From positions 39,835 through 103,834 of the forward strand of contig CATNBA010000002.1 of NCBI GenBank assembly GCA_950096985.1: 64,000 bases of DNA, read 5' to 3'. Source of the DNA: an uncultured Candidatus Melainabacteria bacterium. Lineage in GTDB: Bacteria; Cyanobacteriota; Vampirovibrionia; Gastranaerophilales; Gastranaerophilaceae. Of the stretch, positions 1-6,731 are shown piece after piece; positions within the stretch are counted from its first letter, which is position 1, and each line of letters begins with the position of its first letter. A program made the translations under genes and the position numbers. The notes beneath the pieces were generated by a model. That model saw only the letters and a program-made list of their open reading frames with translations. It was not told the DNA's origin and did no database searches.

Positions 1-317
1 AAGCTTTCGAAGAGGCTTTGGGGCATAAGGTTATAGTTCCCGAAAACCACCAGACAATGGGTGCTATAGGCGCGGCATTGTTAGCAATGGAAAATCACCA
101 GTACACAGAGGCTGAAACTAAATTTAAAGGCTGGGAAGTGGCTGATATGTCTTTCCATTCAATTACATGCGATTGTACAGGCTGTTCAAATAATTGTGAA
201 GTTATTACAATTGTTGAGGGCGGAGATGATATAAACCATGTTGATAATATCAAAGATATAAAAGGCAATATTATCGCTCGTTGGGGCGGAACTTGCGGAA
301 GATGGGATATAGGGTAG
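1..317 (+). CDS. BadF/BadG/BcrA/BcrD-type CoA-dehydratase activase, C-terminal fragment
   Basis: The gene enters from the left edge; its frame is open from base 3 to a TAG at 315-317, so only about 104 C-terminal residues are visible. They contain the end of an ASKHA-type ATPase domain (VPENHQTMGAIGAALLA) followed by a cysteine segment, CDCTGCSNNCE, and the ending GGTCGRWD. This tail is typical of the long form of activases that use ATP hydrolysis to drive an electron into 2-hydroxyacyl-CoA dehydratase-like partners, usually in anaerobes. The partner and substrate cannot be told from this fragment. It overlaps the start of the next gene, which suggests co-transcription. Family assignment is from motifs only. 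Confidence 0.8.
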   Translation, partial: AFEEALGHKVIVPENHQTMGAIGAALLAMENHQYTEAETKFKGWEVADMSFHSITCDCTGCSNNCEVITIVEGGDDINHVDNIKDIKGNIIARWGGTCGRWDIG

Positions 318-988
318 TGGCGGATTTAAATTCCAAAATAAATTCCATGAAGCAAAAGTACCGCGAGATTTTTTTAACCTCTGTGGATGCTATTAAAGCA
401 CGTATAGATGAAATTAAACCCGCGGGCTTTGAGGGTGATATTTTTGACATATATGAAAGGGACAGTGTCGGTGCGCAATGGCAAGATGCTGTTCTTGAAA
501 TGTTTGAAAAAGATATTTCGCATGAAATATACCGCAAATGGAGAGAAATTCTTGATTATAGAGAGAATTTTCACTGCAAAGGGTGTGCAACCTGTTGTAA
601 TTTAGCTTGCTCTGAATTTTCTCCTGAACAGTTAAAAGAAAAAGCTCAAAATGGTGATAAATTTGCAACGCAGTTTACAAGTATTTTTGTGCCTTACGAA
701 ACCCGTGAAGATGCAGAAAAAGTCTATCCCGAATATTTAAAATTATTGAGTGATACCATTGATGAAGATGTTTATTTCTACCATTGTCCGAAACTTACTA
801 CCTGTAAGCGTTGTTCGGATTATGAAAACAGGCCGGAAATATGCAGAGTTTTTCCTGACAATCCTTTAAGTATTTTACCTGAAAGCTGCGGTTTTTATCA
901 ATGGCGTCAAGAGGTTGAACCTGTAGCTTTAATGCTTCATTCAATGGTGGGAATTATTGATTACTATAAAGAGAGTATCAAACGATGA
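302..988 (+). CDS. YkgJ/UPF0153-family cysteine-cluster protein
   Basis: This 228-residue protein has the CxxCxxCC signature of the YkgJ family (CKGCATCCN near residue 92) and later paired cysteines (HCPKLTTCKRCSDYENRPEICRVFP, given here in part: CKRCSDY and RPEICRVFP). The family is thought to bind zinc or an Fe-S cluster; its biochemical role is not established. The start is uncertain: ATG 302 is used here, overlapping the previous stop by 16 bases; TTG 281 and GTG 317 are alternatives and none has a strong Shine-Dalgarno. Its last bases overlap rlmN in an ATGA junction, so the two are translationally coupled. A second family member lies at 6147-6728 in this window. Confidence 0.8.
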   Translation: MGYRVVADLNSKINSMKQKYREIFLTSVDAIKARIDEIKPAGFEGDIFDIYERDSVGAQWQDAVLEMFEKDISHEIYRKWREILDYRENFHCKGCATCCNLACSEFSPEQLKEKAQNGDKFATQFTSIFVPYETREDAEKVYPEYLKLLSDTIDEDVYFYHCPKLTTCKRCSDYENRPEICRVFPDNPLSILPESCGFYQWRQEVEPVALMLHSMVGIIDYYKESIKR

Positions 989-2004
989 AAATACTATCAG
1001 GATTAAATTTACAAGAAATAGAACAAATAACGAATGAACTTGGAGCATCAAAGTTTAGAGCACGTCAAATTCATAATTGGATTTATTTAAAATCGGTTAA
1101 CACAATTGATGAAATGACTGATTTGTCGGTTAAATTTAGAGATGAATTGAAAAAAGTTGCGACTGTCTCTGATACAAAGATTAAGGTGAAACAAGAAAGT
1201 TCGGACGGTACTTTGAAATATTTATTGGAATTCCCTGACGGGGAGTGCGTTGAAACTGTTTTAATGCGTTTTGACAACCGTGCTAATTTGACAGCCTGCG
1301 TAAGCTCTCAGGTTGGCTGTGCCGTAAATTGTTCTTTTTGTGCAACAGGCAAGCGTGGTTTTATACGTAATCTATCATATAAAGAAATTATAGAACAGGT
1401 TTTGACAATCCAACGCGACACAGGACTAAAGGTTACAAATATTGTCTTTATGGGACAGGGTGAACCGCTTTTAAATTTAGATAACGTATTGAAAGCAATG
1501 GAAATTTTTAACGAAAACTTCCAAATTGGGGCACGTCGTATAACAGTTTCCACATCAGGTATAGTTCCAGGGATTAAAAGACTTGCAGATAATGATATGC
1601 AGTCAACTTTGGCAATTTCTCTTCACGCGCCAAATCATGATATAAGAGCGCAATTGATGCAGATAGAGAATAAATACCCTATGCCCGAATTAAAAAAAGC
1701 ATTGAAAAATTATATCGAAAAAACTGGCAGAAGAATTACAATTGAATATCTTTTGATAAAGGACTTAAATGATACTTTGGAAAGCGCAAAACAGCTTGTG
1801 AATTATTTGCATGATTTAAAGTGCAATATAAATTTAATTCCTTATAATCCTACAGAAAAGAATGATTATCAGAAGCCGTCCGGTAATTCAATTATGCGCT
1901 TTAAATCTTTGCTGGAACAATCGGGTAAAAAAGTTACGGTTCGTTTGGAACGCGGTGCTGATATTGATGCGGCGTGCGGTCAACTTCGGGGTAAAGTTAA
2001 ATGA
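985..2004 (+). CDS. rlmN: 23S rRNA (adenine2503-C2)-methyltransferase / tRNA A37 methyltransferase RlmN
   Basis: This radical-SAM enzyme methylates C2 of A2503 in 23S rRNA and, in many bacteria, A37 of some tRNAs. The 339 residues are full length. The radical-SAM cluster motif CxxxCxxC is at C112, C116 and C119 (GCAVNCSFCATG), the SAM-binding segment is MGQGEPLLN, and the second catalytic cysteine of the ping-pong mechanism is C331 in AACGQLRG. The start overlaps the upstream stop by four bases (ATGA), and the stop overlaps dtd in the same way. Together with dtd, rimM and trmD this forms a translation-quality cluster. Confidence 0.97.
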   Translation: MKILSGLNLQEIEQITNELGASKFRARQIHNWIYLKSVNTIDEMTDLSVKFRDELKKVATVSDTKIKVKQESSDGTLKYLLEFPDGECVETVLMRFDNRANLTACVSSQVGCAVNCSFCATGKRGFIRNLSYKEIIEQVLTIQRDTGLKVTNIVFMGQGEPLLNLDNVLKAMEIFNENFQIGARRITVSTSGIVPGIKRLADNDMQSTLAISLHAPNHDIRAQLMQIENKYPMPELKKALKNYIEKTGRRITIEYLLIKDLNDTLESAKQLVNYLHDLKCNINLIPYNPTEKNDYQKPSGNSIMRFKSLLEQSGKKVTVRLERGADIDAACGQLRGKVK

Positions 2005-2438
2005 AAGCTTTAATTCAAAGAGTTAAACAAGCATCGGTAACAATTAACAGTGAATTGTATTCATCAATCGGAAAAGGATTACTTGTGTTTGTTGGTGTTG
2101 AAAAAGCTGACGAAAAAATTAATGCGGAAAAACTTGCTGAAAAAATTCTGAAATTGCGTGTTTTTGAAGATGAAAATGAAAAGATGAATTTATCAGTTAG
2201 CGATGTTCAGGGAGAAATTCTTGTTGTTTCACAATTTACTTTATGCGGTGATTGTAAAAAGGGTACTCGTCCATCATTTGATAATTCAGCCCCGTTGGAT
2301 AAGGCTATTGAATTATATGAGTATTTTGTACATTGCATAACAAACAGCGGATTGAATGTTAAAACGGGTCAATTCAGAGCAATGATGGATGTCGGGTTAA
2401 TAAATGACGGTCCTGTAACGTTTTGGCTTGAGAAATAA
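2001..2438 (+). CDS. dtd: D-aminoacyl-tRNA deacylase
   Basis: Dtd hydrolyses D-amino acids (and mischarged glycine) from tRNAs. At 145 residues it is the normal size. Both family signatures are present: SQFTL at residues 77-81 and the cross-subunit Gly-cisPro motif in NDGPVT at 135-140. The start overlaps the rlmN stop. No terminator is visible after it; a strong promoter for the next gene begins nine bases downstream. Confidence 0.97.
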   Translation: MKALIQRVKQASVTINSELYSSIGKGLLVFVGVEKADEKINAEKLAEKILKLRVFEDENEKMNLSVSDVQGEILVVSQFTLCGDCKKGTRPSFDNSAPLDKAIELYEYFVHCITNSGLNVKTGQFRAMMDVGLINDGPVTFWLEK

Positions 2439-2446
2439 GCATGGTA

Positions 2447-2475
2447 TTGCAAAAATTTTAAAAGCATGCTATAAT
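2447..2475 (+). promoter_or_regulatory. sigma70-type promoter for the zinc-ribbon/RGG protein
   Basis: TTGCAA at 2447-2452 and a perfect TATAAT at 2470-2475 are separated by 17 bases. The predicted 5' leader is about 80 bases. It carries a GAGGAGAAA stretch at 2512-2519 with no start codon at a usable distance, then the real Shine-Dalgarno AAGAGG at 2551-2556, eight bases before ATG 2565. Confidence 0.75.
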
Positions 2476-2564
2476 AAAGTTGCTCTATAGAGAAATCGAT
2501 TTTTATTTTTTGAGGAGAAATTTTTTTAACCCGGAATTACGTTATTAATTAAGAGGCTTTCATT

Positions 2565-3593
2565 ATGTATGTAAACAAGTGTATCAAGTGTGGTCGTGAG
2601 TTTGAAACAAAAAACCCCAAAAGAGTTATTTGTCCGGATTGTTTGTATCCTGATAAAAATATGATGGTGTCATCAACTTCGACAGATGCTCCTAAATCTG
2701 AAACACCTGCTCAAGAACCTTTGAAAGGATACAGTGCCGGCGGAAATGATGAAGCTCCCCGCTATTACAGCGCAGGTGGTGATAACGAACCGCAACAAAG
2801 ATATAACAGACCTCAAAGACCTTATAACAATAATTATAATAATCGCGGCGGATATAATAACAATCGTCAGGGCGGTTATCAACAAAATCGTCCTCAACAA
2901 GGCGGATACAATAGAGGCGGTTATAATAATCGTTCAAATGGCGGGTATAATAACAACCGTCAAGGCGGTTATCAGCAGAATCGTCCTCAACAAGGCGGTT
3001 TTAATCGTAACAACAACTTTAATAACAGACGTCCTCAAGGCGGTGGTTTTAATCGTGGCGGGTTTAATAATAACAGACGCCCAATGATGAAAAAAGCGCC
3101 TAAACAATTGCTGGTAAGCAAGGAACAGTTAGAACAAATTGAACTGTTATATAAATTGATGCTTCCTCTTCCAAACCCGGATTGCCATGAAGTTATTGGC
3201 GAAAAAATCGGGTTGGAGCCAAGAAAAGTATTCTTTGGTATCAATCTTGTAAGACAAAAAATGATGCTTCCGAAATTGCCATTCCCTAAACGAAAACTTG
3301 CAATTTCTCCGGATCAGCTTTTCGCTATTAAAAATTTATATGAACCATTGCTGCCATTACCGCCAATCGGATGCCATAAGATAATTGCAGCACAATTAAA
3401 AATGGACGAATGGAGAGTTCACGTTGGTATTGGTTTAATTCGTTCTCAAATGGGATTGGATCGTTGGAATGAAGACAGACCGGACAAACCTGCGGATTTC
3501 CAAAAAAAGGAAGAACCAAAAGTTGAAACTCCACAAGAAGAAGTTAAACCTAAAAGAGGCAGAAAAAAGAAAACGGAAGAACCTGCTGAGTAG
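2565..3593 (+). CDS. zinc-ribbon protein with RGG-like Gly/Asn/Arg/Gln-rich region and duplicated C-terminal domain
   Basis: I do not recognise this 342-residue protein as a named family. Four parts are visible: an N-terminal zinc ribbon (CIKCG at 6-10 and CPDC at 23-26); a low-complexity region at about 55-175 rich in G, N, R, Q and Y with RGGY, RQGGY and RPQQGG repeats; two copies of a domain of about 56 residues at 181-236 and 243-300, each with the pattern (S)xxQLxxIxxLY...LPLP...CHxxI...GI.L.R..M.L; and a Lys/Glu-rich tail. RGG/RG-rich tracts in other proteins bind RNA and promote condensates. Its place before rimM and trmD fits an RNA- or ribosome-related role, but that is inference. 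rimM begins three bases after its stop. Confidence 0.85.
   Translation: MYVNKCIKCGREFETKNPKRVICPDCLYPDKNMMVSSTSTDAPKSETPAQEPLKGYSAGGNDEAPRYYSAGGDNEPQQRYNRPQRPYNNNYNNRGGYNNNRQGGYQQNRPQQGGYNRGGYNNRSNGGYNNNRQGGYQQNRPQQGGFNRNNNFNNRRPQGGGFNRGGFNNNRRPMMKKAPKQLLVSKEQLEQIELLYKLMLPLPNPDCHEVIGEKIGLEPRKVFFGINLVRQKMMLPKLPFPKRKLAISPDQLFAIKNLYEPLLPLPPIGCHKIIAAQLKMDEWRVHVGIGLIRSQMGLDRWNEDRPDKPADFQKKEEPKVETPQEEVKPKRGRKKKTEEPAE
2850..2997 (+). repeat. imperfect in-frame direct repeat inside the RGG-like region
   Basis: A segment of about 56 bases encoding the 20-residue block that starts GGYNNNRQGG (residues 95-114) recurs 93 bases later (residues 126-145). The copies encode the same residues but differ at several third codon positions, so the protein repeat is being kept while the DNA drifts. 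Confidence 0.8.
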
Positions 3594-3595
3594 TT

Positions 3596-4108
3596 ATGAC
3601 AAAATATATTTCTGTCGGCAAGATTTTGAATTTTCATGGAATTAAAGGTGAGGCAAAAGTCGGTTTTACCAAAAATCAGGAAGAATTTTTTTGCTCACTG
3701 GAAGAAGTTTTTATTAAAAAAGAACTTGAATATATACCTTTGAAAATTGATAGTTCAAGACTTCATAAGAACTTTGCTCTTGTTAAATTCAATGGAATAA
3801 ACTCTATTGATGAACTTTTACCTTATAAAGGTGCGTTTTTATATGTGCAGGAAAATACAATAAGAGAAAATCTTGAAGAAGATGAATTTTTGATTGACGA
3901 GCTTGTCGGATTGGAAATTTTTGACCAAACAGATAAAAAACAAGGGTTTGTTATAGGGGTATCAAATAACGGAGCACATGATATGTTATCTGTCAAAACA
4001 AATTCTAAAAAAATAGTTTTAATCCCGTTTGTAAAGGCTATTGTGACAGGTGTCAGCATAAAAGACAAAAAAATATTTATTCATAATATTGAGGGTTTGC
4101 TTGAATGA
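3596..4108 (+). CDS. rimM: ribosome maturation factor RimM
   Basis: RimM binds ribosomal protein S19 and helps to mature the head of the 30S subunit. The 170-residue protein starts with the typical VGKILNFHGIKGEAKV segment and has a PRC-barrel-like C-terminal half ending near IPFVKAIV. It starts three bases after the zinc-ribbon gene and its stop overlaps trmD (ATGA). The rimM-trmD order is widely conserved. Confidence 0.95.
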   Translation: MTKYISVGKILNFHGIKGEAKVGFTKNQEEFFCSLEEVFIKKELEYIPLKIDSSRLHKNFALVKFNGINSIDELLPYKGAFLYVQENTIRENLEEDEFLIDELVGLEIFDQTDKKQGFVIGVSNNGAHDMLSVKTNSKKIVLIPFVKAIVTGVSIKDKKIFIHNIEGLLE

Positions 4109-4794
4109 TTTTTGATGTATTAACCCTTTTCCCTGAAATGATTGAAGAACATTGCAGGTACAGTATTTTGAAACGAGCTATTGAAAAAGAAGTTTTTTCT
4201 GTTAATACGATTAATCCACGTGATTTTACTTTGGATAAGCATAAAAAAGTTGATGATACACCCTATGGCGGTGGAGCGGGAATGGTTTTGATGGCACAGC
4301 CTTATGTTGATGCTTATGAAAGTGTTGAACGATGCGAAAATTCGATTACTATTATGCTTTCTCCACAGGGTGAACCGCTGAATGATAAAATTGTTAATGA
4401 GCTTGCTCAATTTGACCAAATAGTAATGCTTTGCGGACATTATGAAGGATTTGATGAGCGTATAAGAGAAATAATTAAACCACGAGAAATTTCAATTGGA
4501 GATTTTGTTTTAACAGGCGGAGAATTGCCTGCATTGTGCCTTATAGATGCAGTAAGCCGTAAAATTGAAGGGACTTTAGGCAAAATGGAATCTGCTGATG
4601 AGGACAGTTTTTCAAACGGATTAATTGAATATCCGCATTATACAAAGCCGCGCGAATATAGAGGCTTAAAGGTTCCTGAAGTGTTATTGAATGGTAATCA
4701 TAAAGAAATTAACGAGTTCAGATTGCAACAAAGCATAGAAAGAACTAAGAGAAAACGACCAGATTTATATAAAAAATTTAATACTTACGATTAA
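4105..4794 (+). CDS. trmD: tRNA (guanosine37-N1)-methyltransferase
   Basis: TrmD methylates N1 of G37 next to the anticodon and so prevents +1 frameshifting. The 229-residue protein carries the SPOUT trefoil-knot motifs LSPQGEPL, LCGHYEGFDERI and EISIGDFVLTGGELPAL, plus the catalytic-site segment ESADEDSFSNGL. Its 3' end overlaps the convergent gene on the other strand by 17 bases, with no terminator hairpin between them. Confidence 0.97.
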   Translation: MIFDVLTLFPEMIEEHCRYSILKRAIEKEVFSVNTINPRDFTLDKHKKVDDTPYGGGAGMVLMAQPYVDAYESVERCENSITIMLSPQGEPLNDKIVNELAQFDQIVMLCGHYEGFDERIREIIKPREISIGDFVLTGGELPALCLIDAVSRKIEGTLGKMESADEDSFSNGLIEYPHYTKPREYRGLKVPEVLLNGNHKEINEFRLQQSIERTKRKRPDLYKKFNTYD

Positions 4795-5245
4795 GATCGT
4801 TGTAATGTCCAAATCCCATTACGTCTTTGAAGAATTTGAAACCTGCATAAATTCCCAGCCCTATAGTTGATGCTTTTGCTATTGATCCTTTACCTAACAG
4901 TGCACCCATACCTAACCCTAAAGGTACAACGCTGTCTATGAGCATTGAGCCAAAACCTTTAAAATATCCTATAGCAGAATTTACAAAGTGACGTGCATTG
5001 CTTTCCATTTCAAATCTGTGAATACCATCTTTAAGTTTTGATGTTGTCATACTCGGACTTGAAAGATATTGAGTATTGCTGAAGGTTTCAGCGCAGGCAT
5101 CTGCATCTTTTGATTTTGAATAAACATCAGATTGGAGTTTTCCAACTATATGAGAATCGTATGCAACAACTCCAAGTGCTCCTAAACCTATAGCTTTAGG
5201 AAGATATTTTACAAAATTAGTTTTTGCTGTTCTGATAATACTCAT
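4778..5245 (-). CDS. hypothetical protein with hydrophobic glycine-rich C-terminal half
   Basis: This 155-residue protein is not recognised. The N-terminus (MSIIRTAKTNFVKYLPKAIG) is basic and amphipathic, followed by a short hydrophobic stretch. A second glycine-rich hydrophobic region at about 95-145 (IDSVVPLGLGMGALLGKG and what follows) could lie in or on a membrane. It overlaps the stop of the upstream gene by one base (TAATG junction), so the two form an operon. The pairing with a HEAT-like protein resembles the pair at 46685-47582. Confidence 0.75.
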   Translation of the reverse strand: MSIIRTAKTNFVKYLPKAIGLGALGVVAYDSHIVGKLQSDVYSKSKDADACAETFSNTQYLSSPSMTTSKLKDGIHRFEMESNARHFVNSAIGYFKGFGSMLIDSVVPLGLGMGALLGKGSIAKASTIGLGIYAGFKFFKDVMGFGHYNDLNRKY

Positions 5246-6027
5246 TATTTACCTGACTTTGTTTCTGTTTTTTTAGTATCGTTTTTTACTTCAAATTCTT
5301 TTTCTACTGTTTGACCAGACATCTTTAATAAGACATTGCTTGCTTGAAGTGCATCTTGACCGTATCCTGATTGAGAGTTTTGCATTTGTTGTAAAACTCC
5401 AACAGTAAAGTCATCGCCTGTTACAATTCTTGAATCAAGAGCGCTTAGAGCAAGTACTCTTACCGCTGTTGAAGGGTCTTGGAGCATTTTGTTAATCAAA
5501 GCATTTAATGCTTTGTCATCTTTTCTTGAATGGTCTTCTTCAAGTCTTGCTACGACTTCTTTTGCGCCCATTAACCTTACTTCTTTGTCTTGACTGTTTA
5601 AATAATTTTCAAGATTTCTGATATAATCATCGGTTAATTGAACAATTTCACGTTTTTCTGTTTTTTTATCTGTTGTTTTATTTTCGGTTGTGTTTGTTGT
5701 CGTATTTGTTGTATTATTCTGTCCGTTTTGACCGAATTGTTTTGTGTAATAATCAGGCGGATAACATCCTGATGCGGATGTAGAACCGTAATTTGGGGCA
5801 TTAACATTGTAAACGGGAGCTGTTGCACCGGGTGGAGTTACAGACGGGTTAAATATTTGAATATTTACACCTGAATAGTTTGGTACTTGAACATTTTGGT
5901 TTTGAGACTGAGAGTATTGCTGTTGAGCCGGCGGTGTCTGATATTGTTGTGTATTATTTTGTACACCTTGAGGCGGACAATTGCACTGTGATATCGGTAT
6001 ATTTTGCTGACCTACTGAATTTTGCAT
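5245..6027 (-). CDS. hypothetical protein: Gln/Pro/Asn-rich N-terminus plus HEAT-like helical domain
   Basis: The 260-residue protein has a long disordered N-terminal half rich in Q, P, N and T (about residues 1-125, including a TTNTTTNTT run) and a helical C-terminal part. That part has HEAT-like repeats (NYLNSQDKEVRLMGAKEVVARL and MLQDPSTAVRVLALSALDSR), which usually mediate protein-protein contacts. No signal peptide is visible. The start has an AAAGGGTAG Shine-Dalgarno. It is the first gene of a two-gene - strand operon. Function unknown. Confidence 0.8.
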   Translation of the reverse strand: MQNSVGQQNIPISQCNCPPQGVQNNTQQYQTPPAQQQYSQSQNQNVQVPNYSGVNIQIFNPSVTPPGATAPVYNVNAPNYGSTSASGCYPPDYYTKQFGQNGQNNTTNTTTNTTENKTTDKKTEKREIVQLTDDYIRNLENYLNSQDKEVRLMGAKEVVARLEEDHSRKDDKALNALINKMLQDPSTAVRVLALSALDSRIVTGDDFTVGVLQQMQNSQSGYGQDALQASNVLLKMSGQTVEKEFEVKNDTKKTETKSGK

Positions 6028-6113
6028 GAAAACTACCCTTTACTACTACTTGTATATATAAAGTATTTTTTTTGTAATTTATTGCGTTTTCTTTAAGAAA
6101 TATTACAGAATTT

Positions 6114-6140
6114 TTGAAATTTTTGCATGACACATATAAT
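6114..6140 (+). promoter_or_regulatory. candidate promoter placing the transcription start at the ATG of the second ykgJ-family gene
   Basis: A perfect TATAAT at 6135-6140 is preceded by TTGAAA at 6114-6119 with a short 15-base spacer. ATG 6147 follows the -10 box after exactly six bases, so the transcript would be leaderless. The TTGAAA overlaps an in-frame TTG at 6114 that would otherwise be an alternative start codon. Confidence 0.5.
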
Positions 6141-6146
6141 TTATTT

Positions 6147-6728
6147 ATGGGCAGTTATGAAGAAAATTATTTAGATAAGCGGCCGCAGTCTCTTTGTAAA
6201 ATGTGCGGTAAATGTTGTCGTGTGGTTACTACATCAATTCCATACAGTAAATTAAGACTTATGGCACGTGAGGGTGATGAAGGAGCTGTTGATTTTTTGT
6301 CATTGTTTGTGCCTTATAAATCGATTGATGCTGCAAGACAAATAGATGATGAAATCGTAGAAAATATTATTAACAGATTGTCTGAGGACGGAAATTATAA
6401 TGAAAAGGATACAACCTTTTATTACTGTAAATATTTACAGGATAATAATCTGTGTTCAAATTACGATAATCGTCCTGCGCTATGCCGTCATTGTCCATCT
6501 ACTCCCTGGGCAATTGTGCCTCCCGGATGTGGTTTTGAAGGTTGGCTTTTTTGGAAACGGGAGGAAGATAAACAAAAAGTACGTAAGGCAAAAGAAGAAC
6601 TTATGGAACTTCAATTACTACGCAAACGCACAACAAATGAAGAAACTTTAAAGAAAATTTCCATAGTTGAGCAAAAGATTCAAAGAAATATTGATATGTA
6701 CAAAAAATATGGCGCAGATAACTGGTAA
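6147..6728 (+). CDS. YkgJ/UPF0153-family cysteine-cluster protein
   Basis: The 193-residue protein has the family signature CKMCGKCCR near its N-terminus and later cysteines in FYYCKYLQDNNLCSNYDNRP, ALCRHCPS and PPGCGFEGW. This spacing matches the paralogue at 302-988. The C-terminal 50 residues are highly charged and helical. Metal or Fe-S binding is expected from the family; function is not known. ATG 6147 is chosen because a TATAAT box lies six bases before it and there is no Shine-Dalgarno; a TTG at 6114 would add 11 residues. It is convergent with the GH57 gene, three bases apart. Confidence 0.75.
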   Translation: MGSYEENYLDKRPQSLCKMCGKCCRVVTTSIPYSKLRLMAREGDEGAVDFLSLFVPYKSIDAARQIDDEIVENIINRLSEDGNYNEKDTTFYYCKYLQDNNLCSNYDNRPALCRHCPSTPWAIVPPGCGFEGWLFWKREEDKQKVRKAKEELMELQLLRKRTTNEETLKKISIVEQKIQRNIDMYKKYGADNW

Positions 6729-6731
6729 CTT

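Noticed and set aside
2512..2519. GAGGAGAAA as the Shine-Dalgarno of a leader peptide
   Set aside because: No ATG, GTG or TTG lies at a usable distance downstream.
2850..2997. CRISPR-like array
   Set aside because: Only two imperfect copies, in frame within a coding region, with no unique spacers of even length.
2673..3087. Long alternative frames on both strands in the RGG-like gene
   Set aside because: They arise from the repetitive codons of the low-complexity region; composition is unlike protein and no start signal is present.
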